Shown here one piece after another: positions 44,340 to 53,183 of a stretch of 64,000 bases of DNA. A program made the position numbers and the translations under genes. Origin of the DNA: Acetobacter senegalensis (GTDB lineage: Bacteria > Pseudomonadota > Alphaproteobacteria > Acetobacterales > Acetobacteraceae); NCBI RefSeq assembly GCF_001580995.1, contig NZ_LHZU01000138.1:1-64000 (forward strand). The letters are read 5' to 3'. The number at the start of each line of letters is the position of its first letter. Within the stretch, counting starts at the first letter, position 1. A model generated the notes under the pieces. The model did not search any database and was not told where the DNA came from. It saw only the letters and a program-made list of their open reading frames with translations.

Positions 44340-45148
44340 ACCGGAAGCTTACGACTGTCCAGCATTCGACCTCTGGATATGTCGTGGCATGGGCTTGAGA
44401 TGAGGCTTTTTCCTGTGAACCTTCGAGACAAAGCCATGCTTTTCCATGAAGTCCTCATTGGCTTTTGAGCGGTAGGCTGTATCTGCCCAAACCGTTGAGG
44501 CGGTATTGGTTTTATCCCGCAGCCCTGACGATCCTTGTGAGATAGCTGTGAGGGCTTGTCCTGGCAGTCTTGTGGGATCATCCGTCCTTCCCGGGAGCTC
44601 CGCCATGTCAGTCGCTGCTTGGGAGCCACTACCAGTGCTGCATCCAGGATCTGGCCGGACATGGGCAGATAACCGGCATTGCGCAGGGTCGCGTCAAACC
44701 GGTCAAACAGTCTTTCAATCGCCCGAGCCTGGTCGGGCGCTCGCGAAACAGCCAGACCGTTTTGGCATCCGGCATGCGGTCTGACAGCCCCAGACCAAGG
44801 AAATGCATGAAGGAGAGCCGGTCATTGATCAGGTATTCTGTTCGCTCGTCGGATAGGTTGTTCAGCGTCTGGATCATAAGGATCTTGAACATCAGCACCG
44901 GATTAAATGGCGTTCGCCACCTTTCCTGCCATCTGAATAGGCCGGAGCCTTGTCCAGATCAGGACGGAACACCTCAAAATCCACAGTCCGGTAAAAGGCT
45001 TCGAGTTGGTCACCAAGCCCGCTCAAACGGGCTGGGCGTTATTCAACATCAAAGAAACTAGGTTGCTTCATTCCAGCCATCCCTTATCACAAGATGAAAG
45101 AGGGAATCATACAGAACCTATCAAAACTAGGGGTTCTGCGAATCTTCC
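44340..45148 (-). pseudogene. IS5-family element remnant with one terminal repeat
   Basis: Pieces of the transposase seen at 3060-4160 recur: MLMFKILMIQTLNNLSDE and LSFMHFLGLGLSDR (44898-44800), MSGQILDAALVVAPKQR (44660), and VWADTAYRSKANEDFMEKHG with KPHLKPMPRHIQRSN (44500-44350). They are in at least three frames, with an internal deletion. The 5' end has the leader and a terminal repeat ggttctgcgaatcttcc at 45132-45148. The 3' end is cut at the IS66 junction. Confidence 0.75.
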
Positions 45149-45473
45149 GGTTTGTTCGCAACTATCGTCCCGATAGCCAATCTGCACGACGGCAATAATC
45201 AATCAGGCGTTTGGTTGACCTTTCCCGATTATCCAATCGCGGGAGCGCCGGTCATCATAGAATTGCGATAGCCCAGCATAGGACCTCGACTCTACCGTTT
45301 CTTGTGAAGAACAACGCAGCACAAATTCTACTCAGCGTAGTTCCATATCTGGTCTGCGCTCTACGATCACGTTGTTCTCTACCACGCAAAAATTATGCGG
45401 GAGGCGCGAGCTAATTTCATCACAAACAAGGTTTGCCGCACACCTCAATGGACGTCGTGCTGCATTGTTTGTC
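45149..45473. other. Intergenic, nothing recognised
   Basis: About 325 bp between the IS5 remnant and the ankyrin pseudogene. No frame with protein-like composition, no repeat end and no hairpin with a T-run was seen. Confidence 0.5.
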
Positions 45474-45986
45474 TCAGCGTTTCACTCCCGACGGTGGCCA
45501 TTTGCCCGCCTTGTCGAGAGCCAGAATCTTGGCACGGGAGGGCGGAGGAAACGGATAGCCTCGTGCCTTGAGTTTTTCGATCACCCGTAGCCGGGCTGCA
45601 TCCTCGGGAGAGCCACGCAGGATACGGCTGGTGAGCGTGCGTTGGGCAGTCGTAATGCCGAATCTGTCATGTGCCCAGATATCAGCGCCATGGTCGATCA
45701 GGATCTCCACGACCGGCTATTGATCCGTATCTGAAGCCGCTATCATCGGCGTTGACTGGTCGTCTGTATCACGTTCATCCAGTCCCTGATGTCGTTCTGC
45801 AAGGCGTCTGACTTCTTCGGTTTCCGAGTTCATGACCGCGCCAAGCATGAGCTGACTGTTGTCCAGCGGTAGCGTCTGATTGACAGGGGATATGGGTTTG
45901 TTCTCCGGTTCACAGGCTACCAGTCTTGCATGAAGAGCGAGGCAGGTAAGAACGGCAATGCCTGCCACAACACGTTTCTTCATCAT
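45474..45986 (-). pseudogene. Ankyrin-repeat exported protein with internal TAG
   Basis: From ATG at 45986 the frame gives a signal-peptide-like start (MMKKRVVAGIAVLTCLALHA), a linker, then LMLGAVMNSETEEVRRLAER and DDQSTPMIAASDTDQ, the end of an ankyrin repeat. A TAG at 45717-45719 interrupts it. The same frame continues as PVVEILIDHGADIWAHDRFG, the next ankyrin repeat, to 45474. Apart from that one stop, about 170 residues are open, so the mutation is recent or the stop is suppressed. Function unknown; periplasmic ankyrin proteins often bind partners. Confidence 0.6.
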
Positions 45987-46124
45987 GGGCAATCGTCGAC
46001 AATAAGCGCTTGCTCGTTCCGGACCTGCCTGCGCTTCAACGCAGAGAAACCGGGCAGCCTCATGCCACCATCCCCTCATCACGACACAGAGGATCGAATT
46101 ACGGAAAAGCACTCAAAATCAAGA

Positions 46125-46141
46125 GCTTTTTAGAACCCTCC
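46125..46141. repeat. Solitary IS5-type terminal repeat
   Basis: gctttttagaaccctcc matches the terminal repeat of the IS5-family element at 4225-4241 at 15 of 17 positions. No transposase or opposite end is present next to it, so it is a leftover end, just upstream of the ankyrin pseudogene. Confidence 0.55.
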
Positions 46142-46232
46142 TCGTCCTGGACAACTGCCGATATGCTGTGGGTTATCGGATAATGCTAAAGTGGTACTAT
46201 ATTTTTTGAACTTGTAGATGAGTAGGTATTTT

Positions 46233-47498
46233 TCAGAATAGTGCTTGAACCGCAGTCGCAAAGCTAGGCGAGAGCGGGAGGAGGGGGGTCAATGTTGACT
46301 GCCAGGCATGGTATAGATCTGCTTTGCCAGCATAAACGACTTCCGAAGGACGGTTCTCGCCATCCAGTTCCTGAAACCATCCGCCATTATGTCGGTCGAT
46401 CATATAAAGATCGATATAGTCCCATAGGGTCTGATACCAAGTTTCATATTTGACATTGCCAGTCCGCTTCAGCAGAGCCGCGGCCGCTGTAAGTGCTTCG
46501 GCTTGTACCCAGTGTGGACGGTTTTCCACAGCAGGTTCGATATCGTTATTGACGGTGTAAAGCAGTCCGGGTCTGCCATTTCGGCTCCATCCCGCTGCGA
46601 TACCCTTGTCAAAAAGGGCAATGCTGTCGGTTAATAACCATGCCGGAGCTGTCCCACTTTCGCGAAGGAGAGCTGCTTCAAGTTTCAGCAGGAGGTGAGA
46701 CCATTCAACAAAATGACCTGGGGTCAACCCATAAGGTCGCAGGTCGTCTGTTGGTCGGGTGCGATTATAATCCGCAAGATACGTCCAGTTGCGATCGTAA
46801 TGTTCCCGTACAGCATAGTCGGAATCTCGTGCAAGAATATGGATGAAACGCTCGGCCGAACGAAGGGCGCGATGTCGCCATACCGGATTTTTGGTAACGT
46901 CAGCAAGCGCCATGCAGGCTTCGACAGAATGCATGTTGGAGTTCGCACCACGATAATCCTCTTCACATGACCAGTCGGCTTGAAAACTCTCGCGAAAAAC
47001 ACCTTCCTCTGCACTCCAGAAATGTGTTTCCCAAACTGATGTCGCCTGTTCCAAAAGCTGTGCGGCTCCCGGTAGACGTGCGACAACAGCAGTGGACGCT
47101 GCCAACGATATGAAGGCATGAAGATAATTCTGTTTGCGTTGCTGCGTTTCCGTCGGTCTGCCGTTTGTCAGGCCGCCAAACCATCCTTCATGCTCTGCAT
47201 CCTGTAACGGCCCAAGAAGCGACTGGACACCATGTGCAGCCAACATTCTACATCCGGGTAGCCCCCGAATGGCTGCGGTAGCATAAGAATGGGTCATTCT
47301 TGCCGTAAGGGTCGTGTCTGGTTGGGTATCTGGTACGAGCTTTCCTTGATTGTCGAGAGCTCCAAATCCATCGTTTAATCTGGATGCTTTCGAAAAATCC
47401 AGTAACCGTAACCCTTGATATTCCAGCCAGTATCGATGCGGGGTTGAACGTAGCCAACTGGAGGTTGGCACCATCAGCGATGGCAGCATTTCAGCCAT
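46233..47498 (-). CDS. AGE-family aldose-ketose isomerase, YihS-like
   Basis: A 421-residue N-acylglucosamine-2-epimerase-family (alpha6/alpha6 barrel) isomerase. It aligns by eye along most of E. coli YihS: RYWLEYQGLRLLDFSKASRL, TTLTARMTHSYATAAIRGLP, EEDYRGANSNMHSVEACMAL, GLTPGHFVEWSHLLLKLEAA, PHWVQAEALTAAAALL and GGWFQELDGENRPSEVVYAG. The arginine and histidines that line the YihS active site (TARM, NMHSVE, PGHFVEW) are present. YihS isomerises sulfoquinovose, and close relatives isomerise mannose, glucose and fructose. ATG at 47498 is preferred for the GGAGG 11 bases upstream; it overlaps the SDR stop. No other sulfoquinovose genes are nearby, so mannose isomerase activity is equally possible. 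Confidence 0.75.
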   Translation of the reverse strand: MAEMLPSLMVPTSSWLRSTPHRYWLEYQGLRLLDFSKASRLNDGFGALDNQGKLVPDTQPDTTLTARMTHSYATAAIRGLPGCRMLAAHGVQSLLGPLQDAEHEGWFGGLTNGRPTETQQRKQNYLHAFISLAASTAVVARLPGAAQLLEQATSVWETHFWSAEEGVFRESFQADWSCEEDYRGANSNMHSVEACMALADVTKNPVWRHRALRSAERFIHILARDSDYAVREHYDRNWTYLADYNRTRPTDDLRPYGLTPGHFVEWSHLLLKLEAALLRESGTAPAWLLTDSIALFDKGIAAGWSRNGRPGLLYTVNNDIEPAVENRPHWVQAEALTAAAALLKRTGNVKYETWYQTLWDYIDLYMIDRHNGGWFQELDGENRPSEVVYAGKADLYHAWQSTLTPLLPLSPSFATAVQALF

Positions 47499-48351
47499 TA
47501 ATAATTTTACCTCCATTTACATGCAGGGTCTGCCCAGTCATGAAGCTGGAATCTTCTGAGGCAAGATAGACATATGCTGGCCCCAATTCGGCCGGTTCAC
47601 CACAACGGCCCATTGGCGTGTCTGAACCCAGTTCTGCTACCGCCTGCGGATCAACAGGGCCCCAGCTCGCGGGTTGCAAAGGCGTCCACACGGGGCCAGG
47701 CGCTACAGCGTTAACACGGATACCCTTATCGGCCAGTTGCAATGCGAGTGCCCGTGTAAAGCCCATTTCGGCGGCTTTGGTCGTCGTGTATGCCACCAGA
47801 GATTTGTTGCCGGAAAATGCGTTTATGGAAGAAGTTGAAATGATCGTGGCTCCCTTTTTTAAATGGGGGAGAGCCGCTCGTGTTATGTAGAAGTAACCAT
47901 TGATATTTACGTCCATGTGATGCTGCCAGACCTCATCAGTAATATCCGTGAGGTCCTCACTGACATATTGGATGCCCGCATTATTGACCACGATATCAAG
48001 GCCGCCCAATGCTTCGACAGTCTGCTTCACAGCTTCGTTGCAAAATGTGCTGGATGCGACATCACCCGGAATCGCAATAGCCTTGCGTCCTTCATTTTTG
48101 ATCAGACGAACGGTTTCCTGTGCGTCCTCATGTTCTTCAAGATAGATAATGGCTACGTCAGCGCCCTCGCGAGCGAAGTGCAAGGCAGCAGAACGCCCGA
48201 TGCCACTGTCTCCGCCGGTTATCAGCGCTTTCCTGTTGGTGAGTTTGCCGCTGCCACGGTAATCGGGCCTGATGTGGACGGCTAGTGGCTTCATGACTTT
48301 CTCAATGCCAGGCTGGTGAGATTGGCTTTGGGGAGAGATTGTAAGCGGCAT
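47491..48351 (-). CDS. Short-chain dehydrogenase/reductase, YghA-like
   Basis: A 286-residue SDR. Cofactor motif ALITGGDSGIGRSAALHFAR near 42, the NNAG motif DIVVNNAGIQY near 127, catalytic Ser in IISTSSINAFSG and Tyr/Lys in YTTTKAAEMG (YxxxK) near 190-200, then VNAVAPGPVWTP and GQTLHVNGG at the end. The N-terminal extension with PDYRGSGKL is typical of YghA/general-stress-protein-39-type SDRs. It precedes and overlaps the YihS-like isomerase. A polyol or sugar dehydrogenase role would fit its partner. Confidence 0.83.
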   Translation of the reverse strand: MPLTISPQSQSHQPGIEKVMKPLAVHIRPDYRGSGKLTNRKALITGGDSGIGRSAALHFAREGADVAIIYLEEHEDAQETVRLIKNEGRKAIAIPGDVASSTFCNEAVKQTVEALGGLDIVVNNAGIQYVSEDLTDITDEVWQHHMDVNINGYFYITRAALPHLKKGATIISTSSINAFSGNKSLVAYTTTKAAEMGFTRALALQLADKGIRVNAVAPGPVWTPLQPASWGPVDPQAVAELGSDTPMGRCGEPAELGPAYVYLASEDSSFMTGQTLHVNGGKIING

Positions 48352-48408
48352 AAGGCTTCCTATCGTTGTTAAATTAACGTCCTCTCCAATTAACAAATGT
48401 CTTTGCAT

Positions 48409-48879
48409 AGGGTTTCATAGAAAATAGTCCGTGCAAGGCATTGTAAAAAGAAATTTGTGATATATCCAAAAACGATATATCATTTATACAATTCTAATGT
48501 CTTTCTTTATCTGTAACGGAATGGTGTTCATAAGGTAATGGCCTCGTCTCAGAAGATATGACGGTTTGGTTCACGTGTTTAATGTAGTCTGATAACTGGG
48601 TTGAATGCGTAAGCTTGTATTAGCAGTTGCCGAACGACGAACTGGTATTTCGCTCGCTTAGCTTTTAGGAAACGGGATTTTTTATATTCTGGTTTGATCG
48701 TAACCGGCTTCTTAAGCCCAAGCATTGATCAATTTGGCAAAAAGATAGTTTTTCTACCGAGGTAGATGGATTCAGTGACTCTTCGGCAGGATTATTCTCA
48801 ATGGTAGTGTGGCTATCTTCCACGAGGCTAATTGGAGGTTTTACGAAATTCCTAGGTTATAGAAAGCAAAGAACACTAT
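48409..48879. other. Intergenic, no gene recognised
   Basis: About 470 bp upstream of the SDR and downstream of the MFS transporter. It is AT-rich at both edges (48450-48500 and 48860-48880). No open frame with protein-like composition, terminator hairpin or IS end was recognised. A promoter for the SDR-isomerase pair should lie near 48360-48500. Confidence 0.5.
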
Positions 48880-50349
48880 TTATTTTTTGTGTATTTTATA
48901 GAAATTTCCATGCCTTAAAGACTCTTCGATATATTCCAATGTCGTGCCGGCTGTTTCAGGAACATATTTCCAGATGAATAGGAATGCCGCGACGTTAACA
49001 CCCCCGAATAGCCAGAAGGTTCCTGTCGTGCCTAATGCTTCAACCAGAGAAAGTGTAATCAGGGATACGATGGTATCGGAGAACCAGACTGTGGCACTTG
49101 CTAGCCCCATTGCTTTGCTGCGTATAATAAGAGGGAACACTTCAGACGCAACCAGCCACACCGCAACGGACAGTGAGCCAAAATTAAAGAAAATATATCC
49201 CAACAAAGAAATTATCATCAGAGCCAGACGTGCACCGGAGAGTGGTGCGGAACTGATGAAAATGGCACCCAGCACAAAGAGGGAGAGCGCAGCCAGCGGA
49301 AGCATGGCCAGCATCATGCGGCGTCTTCCCACTCTATCAATCAGGGCGATCCCCAAGGCTGTTGTGATAGTGGAGGCCACGCCAACAGAAACAGATGTCA
49401 GTAATGCCGCGGAATGTCCCAAGCCAGCTTGTGACAGAATAATAGGAGCATAATAGACAATCACGTTGGGGCCTGACAGTTGGGAAAAGGCGGCTATTCC
49501 TAAAGCGGCAATAAGTGCTGGTCTTACCCATTTCTGCTTCAGGATTTTCCAATCGCCTTCGTTGTGCTCACCTGTTCTGACAACAAGTGCTTCATCAAGC
49601 TCATTGCGTACCACGTCCTTATGGCCACGGAGCCGATAAAGAACGGAGACGGCATGTTGCTCCTGCGCGTTATGCAACAACCAGCGCGGGCTTTCGGGCA
49701 AGAACAGCATGCCAAAAGCAAGGAGCAATGCCGGCAGGGCTCCAAGCATGAACATGGCCCGCCATGATTCAGCACTGCCTGCAAGTTCGTAACCGACAAA
49801 AAACGCCAGAAGCAGCCCTAAGGAGAATACAAGCTGGAAGAGCGATACCAGACTGCCCCGACGAGACGCAGGGGCCAATTCCGCCACATAGACTGGCACG
49901 ATCTGCGTAGTAGCCCCAATAGCAATGCCCAGACCAAGCCGGGCGCAGATCAGCACTGCCACATTGGGGGCCAGTCCACATCCGATTGATGCCGCGATGA
50001 AGACCACCGCTGCAGCCATAATGGCAGGGCGCCTGCCCCAGCGGTCAGAAATCGGACTGCTGAACACTGCGCCGAAAATCGCACCGATGTTTAATGAAGC
50101 AGCAACCCATTCCTGCCCCATTGTGGAAAGAGAGAACGTCTGCGTCACAAAAATCAATGCGGACGCTATGATGCCGGTATCATAGCCAAAAAGAAGCCCA
50201 CCAACCGCAGCGACAGCAGCAGCGATGGAGACATACCGACGCGCAGATTTGCGTTGATCCTCTTCATGGGCCTGAGCATGAAAGGCAGATATGGCACGCT
50301 TATGCATTAAGGACGTGGATGTGTTGTGGGTGCCCGGCGCGGCAGTCAT
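48880..50349 (-). CDS. MFS sugar porter (SP family)
   Basis: A 489-residue transporter with 12 predicted helices. SP-family signatures are present: GGLLFGYDTGIIASALIFV in helix 1, SDRWGRRPAIMAAAVVFI in loop 2-3, PESPRWLLHN before the central loop, DRVGRRRMMLAMLPL in loop 8-9 and VPETAGTTLEYIEE at the C-terminal end. XylE, GalP and AraE are the best-known relatives; the substrate is likely a hexose, pentose or cyclitol. It is followed 470 bp later by the SDR and YihS-like isomerase on the same strand and preceded by the dehydrogenase and LacI genes. Confidence 0.87.
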   Translation of the reverse strand: MTAAPGTHNTSTSLMHKRAISAFHAQAHEEDQRKSARRYVSIAAAVAAVGGLLFGYDTGIIASALIFVTQTFSLSTMGQEWVAASLNIGAIFGAVFSSPISDRWGRRPAIMAAAVVFIAASIGCGLAPNVAVLICARLGLGIAIGATTQIVPVYVAELAPASRRGSLVSLFQLVFSLGLLLAFFVGYELAGSAESWRAMFMLGALPALLLAFGMLFLPESPRWLLHNAQEQHAVSVLYRLRGHKDVVRNELDEALVVRTGEHNEGDWKILKQKWVRPALIAALGIAAFSQLSGPNVIVYYAPIILSQAGLGHSAALLTSVSVGVASTITTALGIALIDRVGRRRMMLAMLPLAALSLFVLGAIFISSAPLSGARLALMIISLLGYIFFNFGSLSVAVWLVASEVFPLIIRSKAMGLASATVWFSDTIVSLITLSLVEALGTTGTFWLFGGVNVAAFLFIWKYVPETAGTTLEYIEESLRHGNFYKIHKK

Positions 50350-50392
50350 AACGGCGCCTCCATTTTCTGTGATCAGGTGCAGTGCCCGGACA

Positions 50393-51253
50393 TCATTCCG
50401 CGTCAGATGTGTTGAATATGTTGCTCAACGTACGCTGCATAACGGTCGCATCAAGCGTCTTGCCCAGCCAGAGTTCCACCCCGATCACGCCCTGATTGAC
50501 GAGCATTCCAAGTCCGTCAAGCGGCGTGCAGCCCCGCTTCTTTGCTTCACGTAGGAAGCGTGTCATCGGTGGGTTGGGGATAACATCCGCAACCACCTGG
50601 CCTTTTTTAAAAGTATCGACATCTACTGCCGCCATGGCGTCTGCGTTACCAAAGCCAACCGAGGTCGCATTGATCACGATATCCGTATCAGCCGGGATGC
50701 GCGCTTCGCCTTCCCATAGGTGTGCAGTCGCATTGCATTTGGTGTTATCACGCACGAGATCAGCAATGGTGTCAGCGTGCGCCTTTTTCATATTGACCAC
50801 GGTTATATGGGCTGCGCCTGCCAGACCAAGCTCAACGGCAATTGCCCGCGCGGCTCCTCCGGCACCAAGAAGAAAAACCTTCTTATCTGTAGGATCGATG
50901 ACGGTCCTGAGCGAGGCAAGAAAGCCCTTGCCATCGGTGTTGTCGCCTATCAGTTTGCCATTACGAATGCTGACGCAGTTGACGGCACCGATAATTCGGG
51001 CAGCTTCGGCCATGTCATCAAGATACTCGATAACAGCAACTTTGTGCGGCAGGGAGCAATTAAAGCCAGCCCATTCCATGGCCAGAGCCCCGCGTACTGC
51101 CTCGCCTAGGTGCGCAGGTTTCACGTCACAGTTGATATAACGCGCGTCCAGTCCTGCGTGCTGAAACCCGGCTTCTATCATCGCGACGGTAGGGTTGTCT
51201 GCGCATGGCGTCGAGAAAGAACCCGTGAGAATGCTACGGAAAGTGCGGTGCAT
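50393..51253 (-). CDS. Shikimate/quinate dehydrogenase-like oxidoreductase
   Basis: A 286-residue protein of the AroE fold. The substrate domain has NCSLPHKVAVIEYLDD (the NxTxPxK-type catalytic-lysine region), GAVNCVSIRNGKLIGDNTDG (Asn and Asp binding the substrate), the NAD(P) fold KKVFLLGAGGAARAIAVELG and the end GLGMLVNQGVIGVELW. The N-terminal SxS motif appears as GSFSTPCADN, unlike housekeeping AroE, so a paralogue acting on quinate or another cyclic polyol is more likely. ATG at 51253 starts MHRTFRS. It is between a sugar porter and a LacI regulator, so a catabolic role fits. Confidence 0.75.
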   Translation of the reverse strand: MHRTFRSILTGSFSTPCADNPTVAMIEAGFQHAGLDARYINCDVKPAHLGEAVRGALAMEWAGFNCSLPHKVAVIEYLDDMAEAARIIGAVNCVSIRNGKLIGDNTDGKGFLASLRTVIDPTDKKVFLLGAGGAARAIAVELGLAGAAHITVVNMKKAHADTIADLVRDNTKCNATAHLWEGEARIPADTDIVINATSVGFGNADAMAAVDVDTFKKGQVVADVIPNPPMTRFLREAKKRGCTPLDGLGMLVNQGVIGVELWLGKTLDATVMQRTLSNIFNTSDAE

Positions 51254-51344
51254 CGTGTTGCATTCCTTTTTAGTGGCTATGGAGCTTGTATGCATAGCTA
51301 TGCAATGAAGACCATTTTTGCCTGGGAGTGCAACCCCTAATCCC

Positions 51345-52355
51345 TTATTTGCCTGTGCGCGTGCTGCCGCGTTCGATCAACTGCGCGTTAATGGTGCGGG
51401 TTTGGGAATACGGATGATCGACCGTCTGAAGCGCCTCATTCAGCATATCCATAGCGACTGTCACCATCTGATCCGTCCGTTGGTCAAAAGAGGTCAGATC
51501 ATAGCCATGCCATGCTGCCTGGGGGATGTTGTCGTAACCCAAAACGATCACATCATCAGGGCAACGCAGATCTGCGCACTCACGCAGGGCATCCAGCACA
51601 CCACAGGCCATCATATCGTTACTGGAAAAAATACCATCGGGACGTAAGCCTCGCTGCAAGAGGCGGCGAATAGCCTTATAGCCGCTCTGATAGGTATCAT
51701 CGCCACGAAGCCGGACCAGTTTTCCGAAACAGTCAGATGTCTCTTTCAGGGTATCGCAAAATCCTTCTCCTCGTGCGCGGGAGGCCGCATTTTTTGCGGG
51801 GCCTGCCAGCCATACAGGATGTGTTACGCCATGTTTGATGAAAATTTGTGCTGCGATCTGGCCTGCCCCGTAATTGTTGGATACGACCGTGGATATCCAC
51901 GGCCCCACAAAAGATGAATTAAAACAGATCACGGGGGTATGAAGTTCGGACAGTGCCTGAACGACGGATTGCGAGCCCACGGCCAATGAGGTTACCACTG
52001 CATCAATTCTGTAGCTGGCTAACTGGTCAAGCGCTGTATCCAAAGTCAGCGCGTCGTCAACCTGAACCAGCAGAACCTGCAGTCCTGCCTGGCGAAGGGC
52101 TATTGCCAGCCGTTCGAGTGCGGAAGCATAAAACGGATTATCTAGCCCTCCGATAACCACACCAACCATATGAGATCGTCCGGAAAGCATGATGCTTGGT
52201 ATCCGGTTGGGGCGATATCCGAGCGTGGCAGCCGCAGCCAGTACCCTTTCTTTCGTCTCGGCGGAAATGCTCGCATTTGAAGAAAAGGCACGGGAGACAG
52301 CCGACTGGGACACACCGGCCAGCTTTGCAACATCTATCGACGTAACGGAGCGAAT
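51345..52355 (-). CDS. LacI/GalR-family regulator with non-standard start
   Basis: The conserved regulator: helix-turn-helix SIDVAKLAGVSQSAVSRAFS, hinge helix IPSIMLSGRSHMVGVVIGG, and effector domain through DVIVLGYDNIPQAAWHGYDL. The first half of the helix-turn-helix lies upstream of the first GTG (52313), so that codon cannot be the real start. No ATG, GTG or TTG occurs in frame between the helix and the upstream stop near 52425. The best candidate is ATT at 52355 or ATC at 52358, 6-9 bases after GGGAG. A start lost by mutation is the alternative. It probably controls the dehydrogenase, sugar porter and isomerase genes downstream on the same strand. Confidence 0.72.
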   Translation of the reverse strand: MRSVTSIDVAKLAGVSQSAVSRAFSSNASISAETKERVLAAAATLGYRPNRIPSIMLSGRSHMVGVVIGGLDNPFYASALERLAIALRQAGLQVLLVQVDDALTLDTALDQLASYRIDAVVTSLAVGSQSVVQALSELHTPVICFNSSFVGPWISTVVSNNYGAGQIAAQIFIKHGVTHPVWLAGPAKNAASRARGEGFCDTLKETSDCFGKLVRLRGDDTYQSGYKAIRRLLQRGLRPDGIFSSNDMMACGVLDALRECADLRCPDDVIVLGYDNIPQAAWHGYDLTSFDQRTDQMVTVAMDMLNEALQTVDHPYSQTRTINAQLIERGSTRTGK

Positions 52356-52430
52356 GATTCTGGTCTCCCTTGGTTCATGTGAAGTTGCTGTAGAGACTGA
52401 CCGAAGGCAGCTTATAGTTATCTACTACGG

Positions 52431-52773
52431 GTAAGTAATAGCTGCCAACCTCTACATTTTTCTAGCAGTATGCTTCGCGTAATGGTCAAGCACGGTCGTT
52501 AAACCGATCAGTTCCAGTGTGGCGAATGGAGTGCGCCAAACACGCATGATAACATATCTGTGCTTGATGGTGGTGCTTGTGCCCATTTGTGAGATGTGAA
52601 CGGAATGGCACTACCGAGTGCTGGCAGGCGATGTTTTTGTTGGGCGTGGTTCTGGCGCCGGAATATCGGAGGACATGGGGCGCGATGGGAAGAACTGAGG
52701 CTTGCTAGGAAATGTCCGGCCTTGATTGCCGCCTTGGGCATAGCTGCTCTCTCCCAGTCGTCAGCTCAGACGT
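52431..52773. other. Intergenic with a short SDR-like fragment
   Basis: Upstream of the LacI-type gene, 340 bp without a gene. At 52514-52540 a 27-bp stretch is identical to part of the SDR gene at 60322-60348, and the minus strand reads LAHSIRHTG there. Nothing else was recognised before the IS5 end at 52774. Confidence 0.5.
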
Positions 52774-52902
52774 GGAGGGTTCTACAAACCTCGTGGTTTT
52801 GCGTGCGTGTCTCTGCTTCCATGCTTCTTATGGTGAGCGGGGGGCGGAATAATCATGAAGCAGGCGGGTTTCTTTGATGTTGAAGAGCGTCTGACTGGCT
52901 AA
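52774..52902 (+). mobile_element. IS5-family left-end remnant with transposase start
   Basis: Terminal repeat ggagggttctacaaacc at 52774-52790 is followed, 78 bp from the outer edge, by an ATG at 52855 that reads MKQAGFFDVEERLTG and then TAA. This is the true N-terminus of the IS5-type transposase whose remains lie at 3060-4160 and 44340-45148, here truncated after 15 codons. It shows the start ATG that those copies have lost or altered. Confidence 0.7.
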
Positions 52903-53117
52903 TATCATCTACAATGCGCCGTTTCCTCTTCCTGAGCGGATCAGCGCTGCCGCATAGCAATCCAAGGCCCCCCACTTTGCCCCAATGTAGAGGGAAGGCC
53001 ATAGTGCAAAAACCAATAACCAACGCAGCCTTGCATGAAATCAGGGTGATTATGCTTCAAGCAAGGTTTTTTCGATCTTTCCAGCTATAAAGAAAAATGG
53101 TCTTTCATTTTTTCTTA

Positions 53118-53159
53118 TACCAGAACAGACCGTTTCATTTAGGAAAGTCTGTTCTGGTA
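53118..53159. repeat. Inverted repeat, possible terminator hairpin
   Basis: TACCAGAACAGAC at 53118-53130 and GTCTGTTCTGGTA at 53147-53159 form a perfect 13-bp stem with a 16-base loop, 24 bp after the 3' end of the ferredoxin-reductase gene (minus strand). On that strand the stem is followed by A-rich, not T-rich, sequence, so it is not a textbook terminator. On the plus strand a T-rich run precedes it. The remaining gap 52903-53117 is empty. Confidence 0.45.
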
Positions 53160-53183
53160 AGTAACAGGGGAGGTAAGTTTTAT

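Noticed and set aside
50496-51140. 214-codon plus-strand frame
   Set aside because: Antisense of the shikimate-dehydrogenase-like gene.
53118-53159. Intrinsic terminator for the ferredoxin reductase gene
   Set aside because: The stem is perfect but no T-run follows on the gene's strand, so it was kept as an inverted repeat only.
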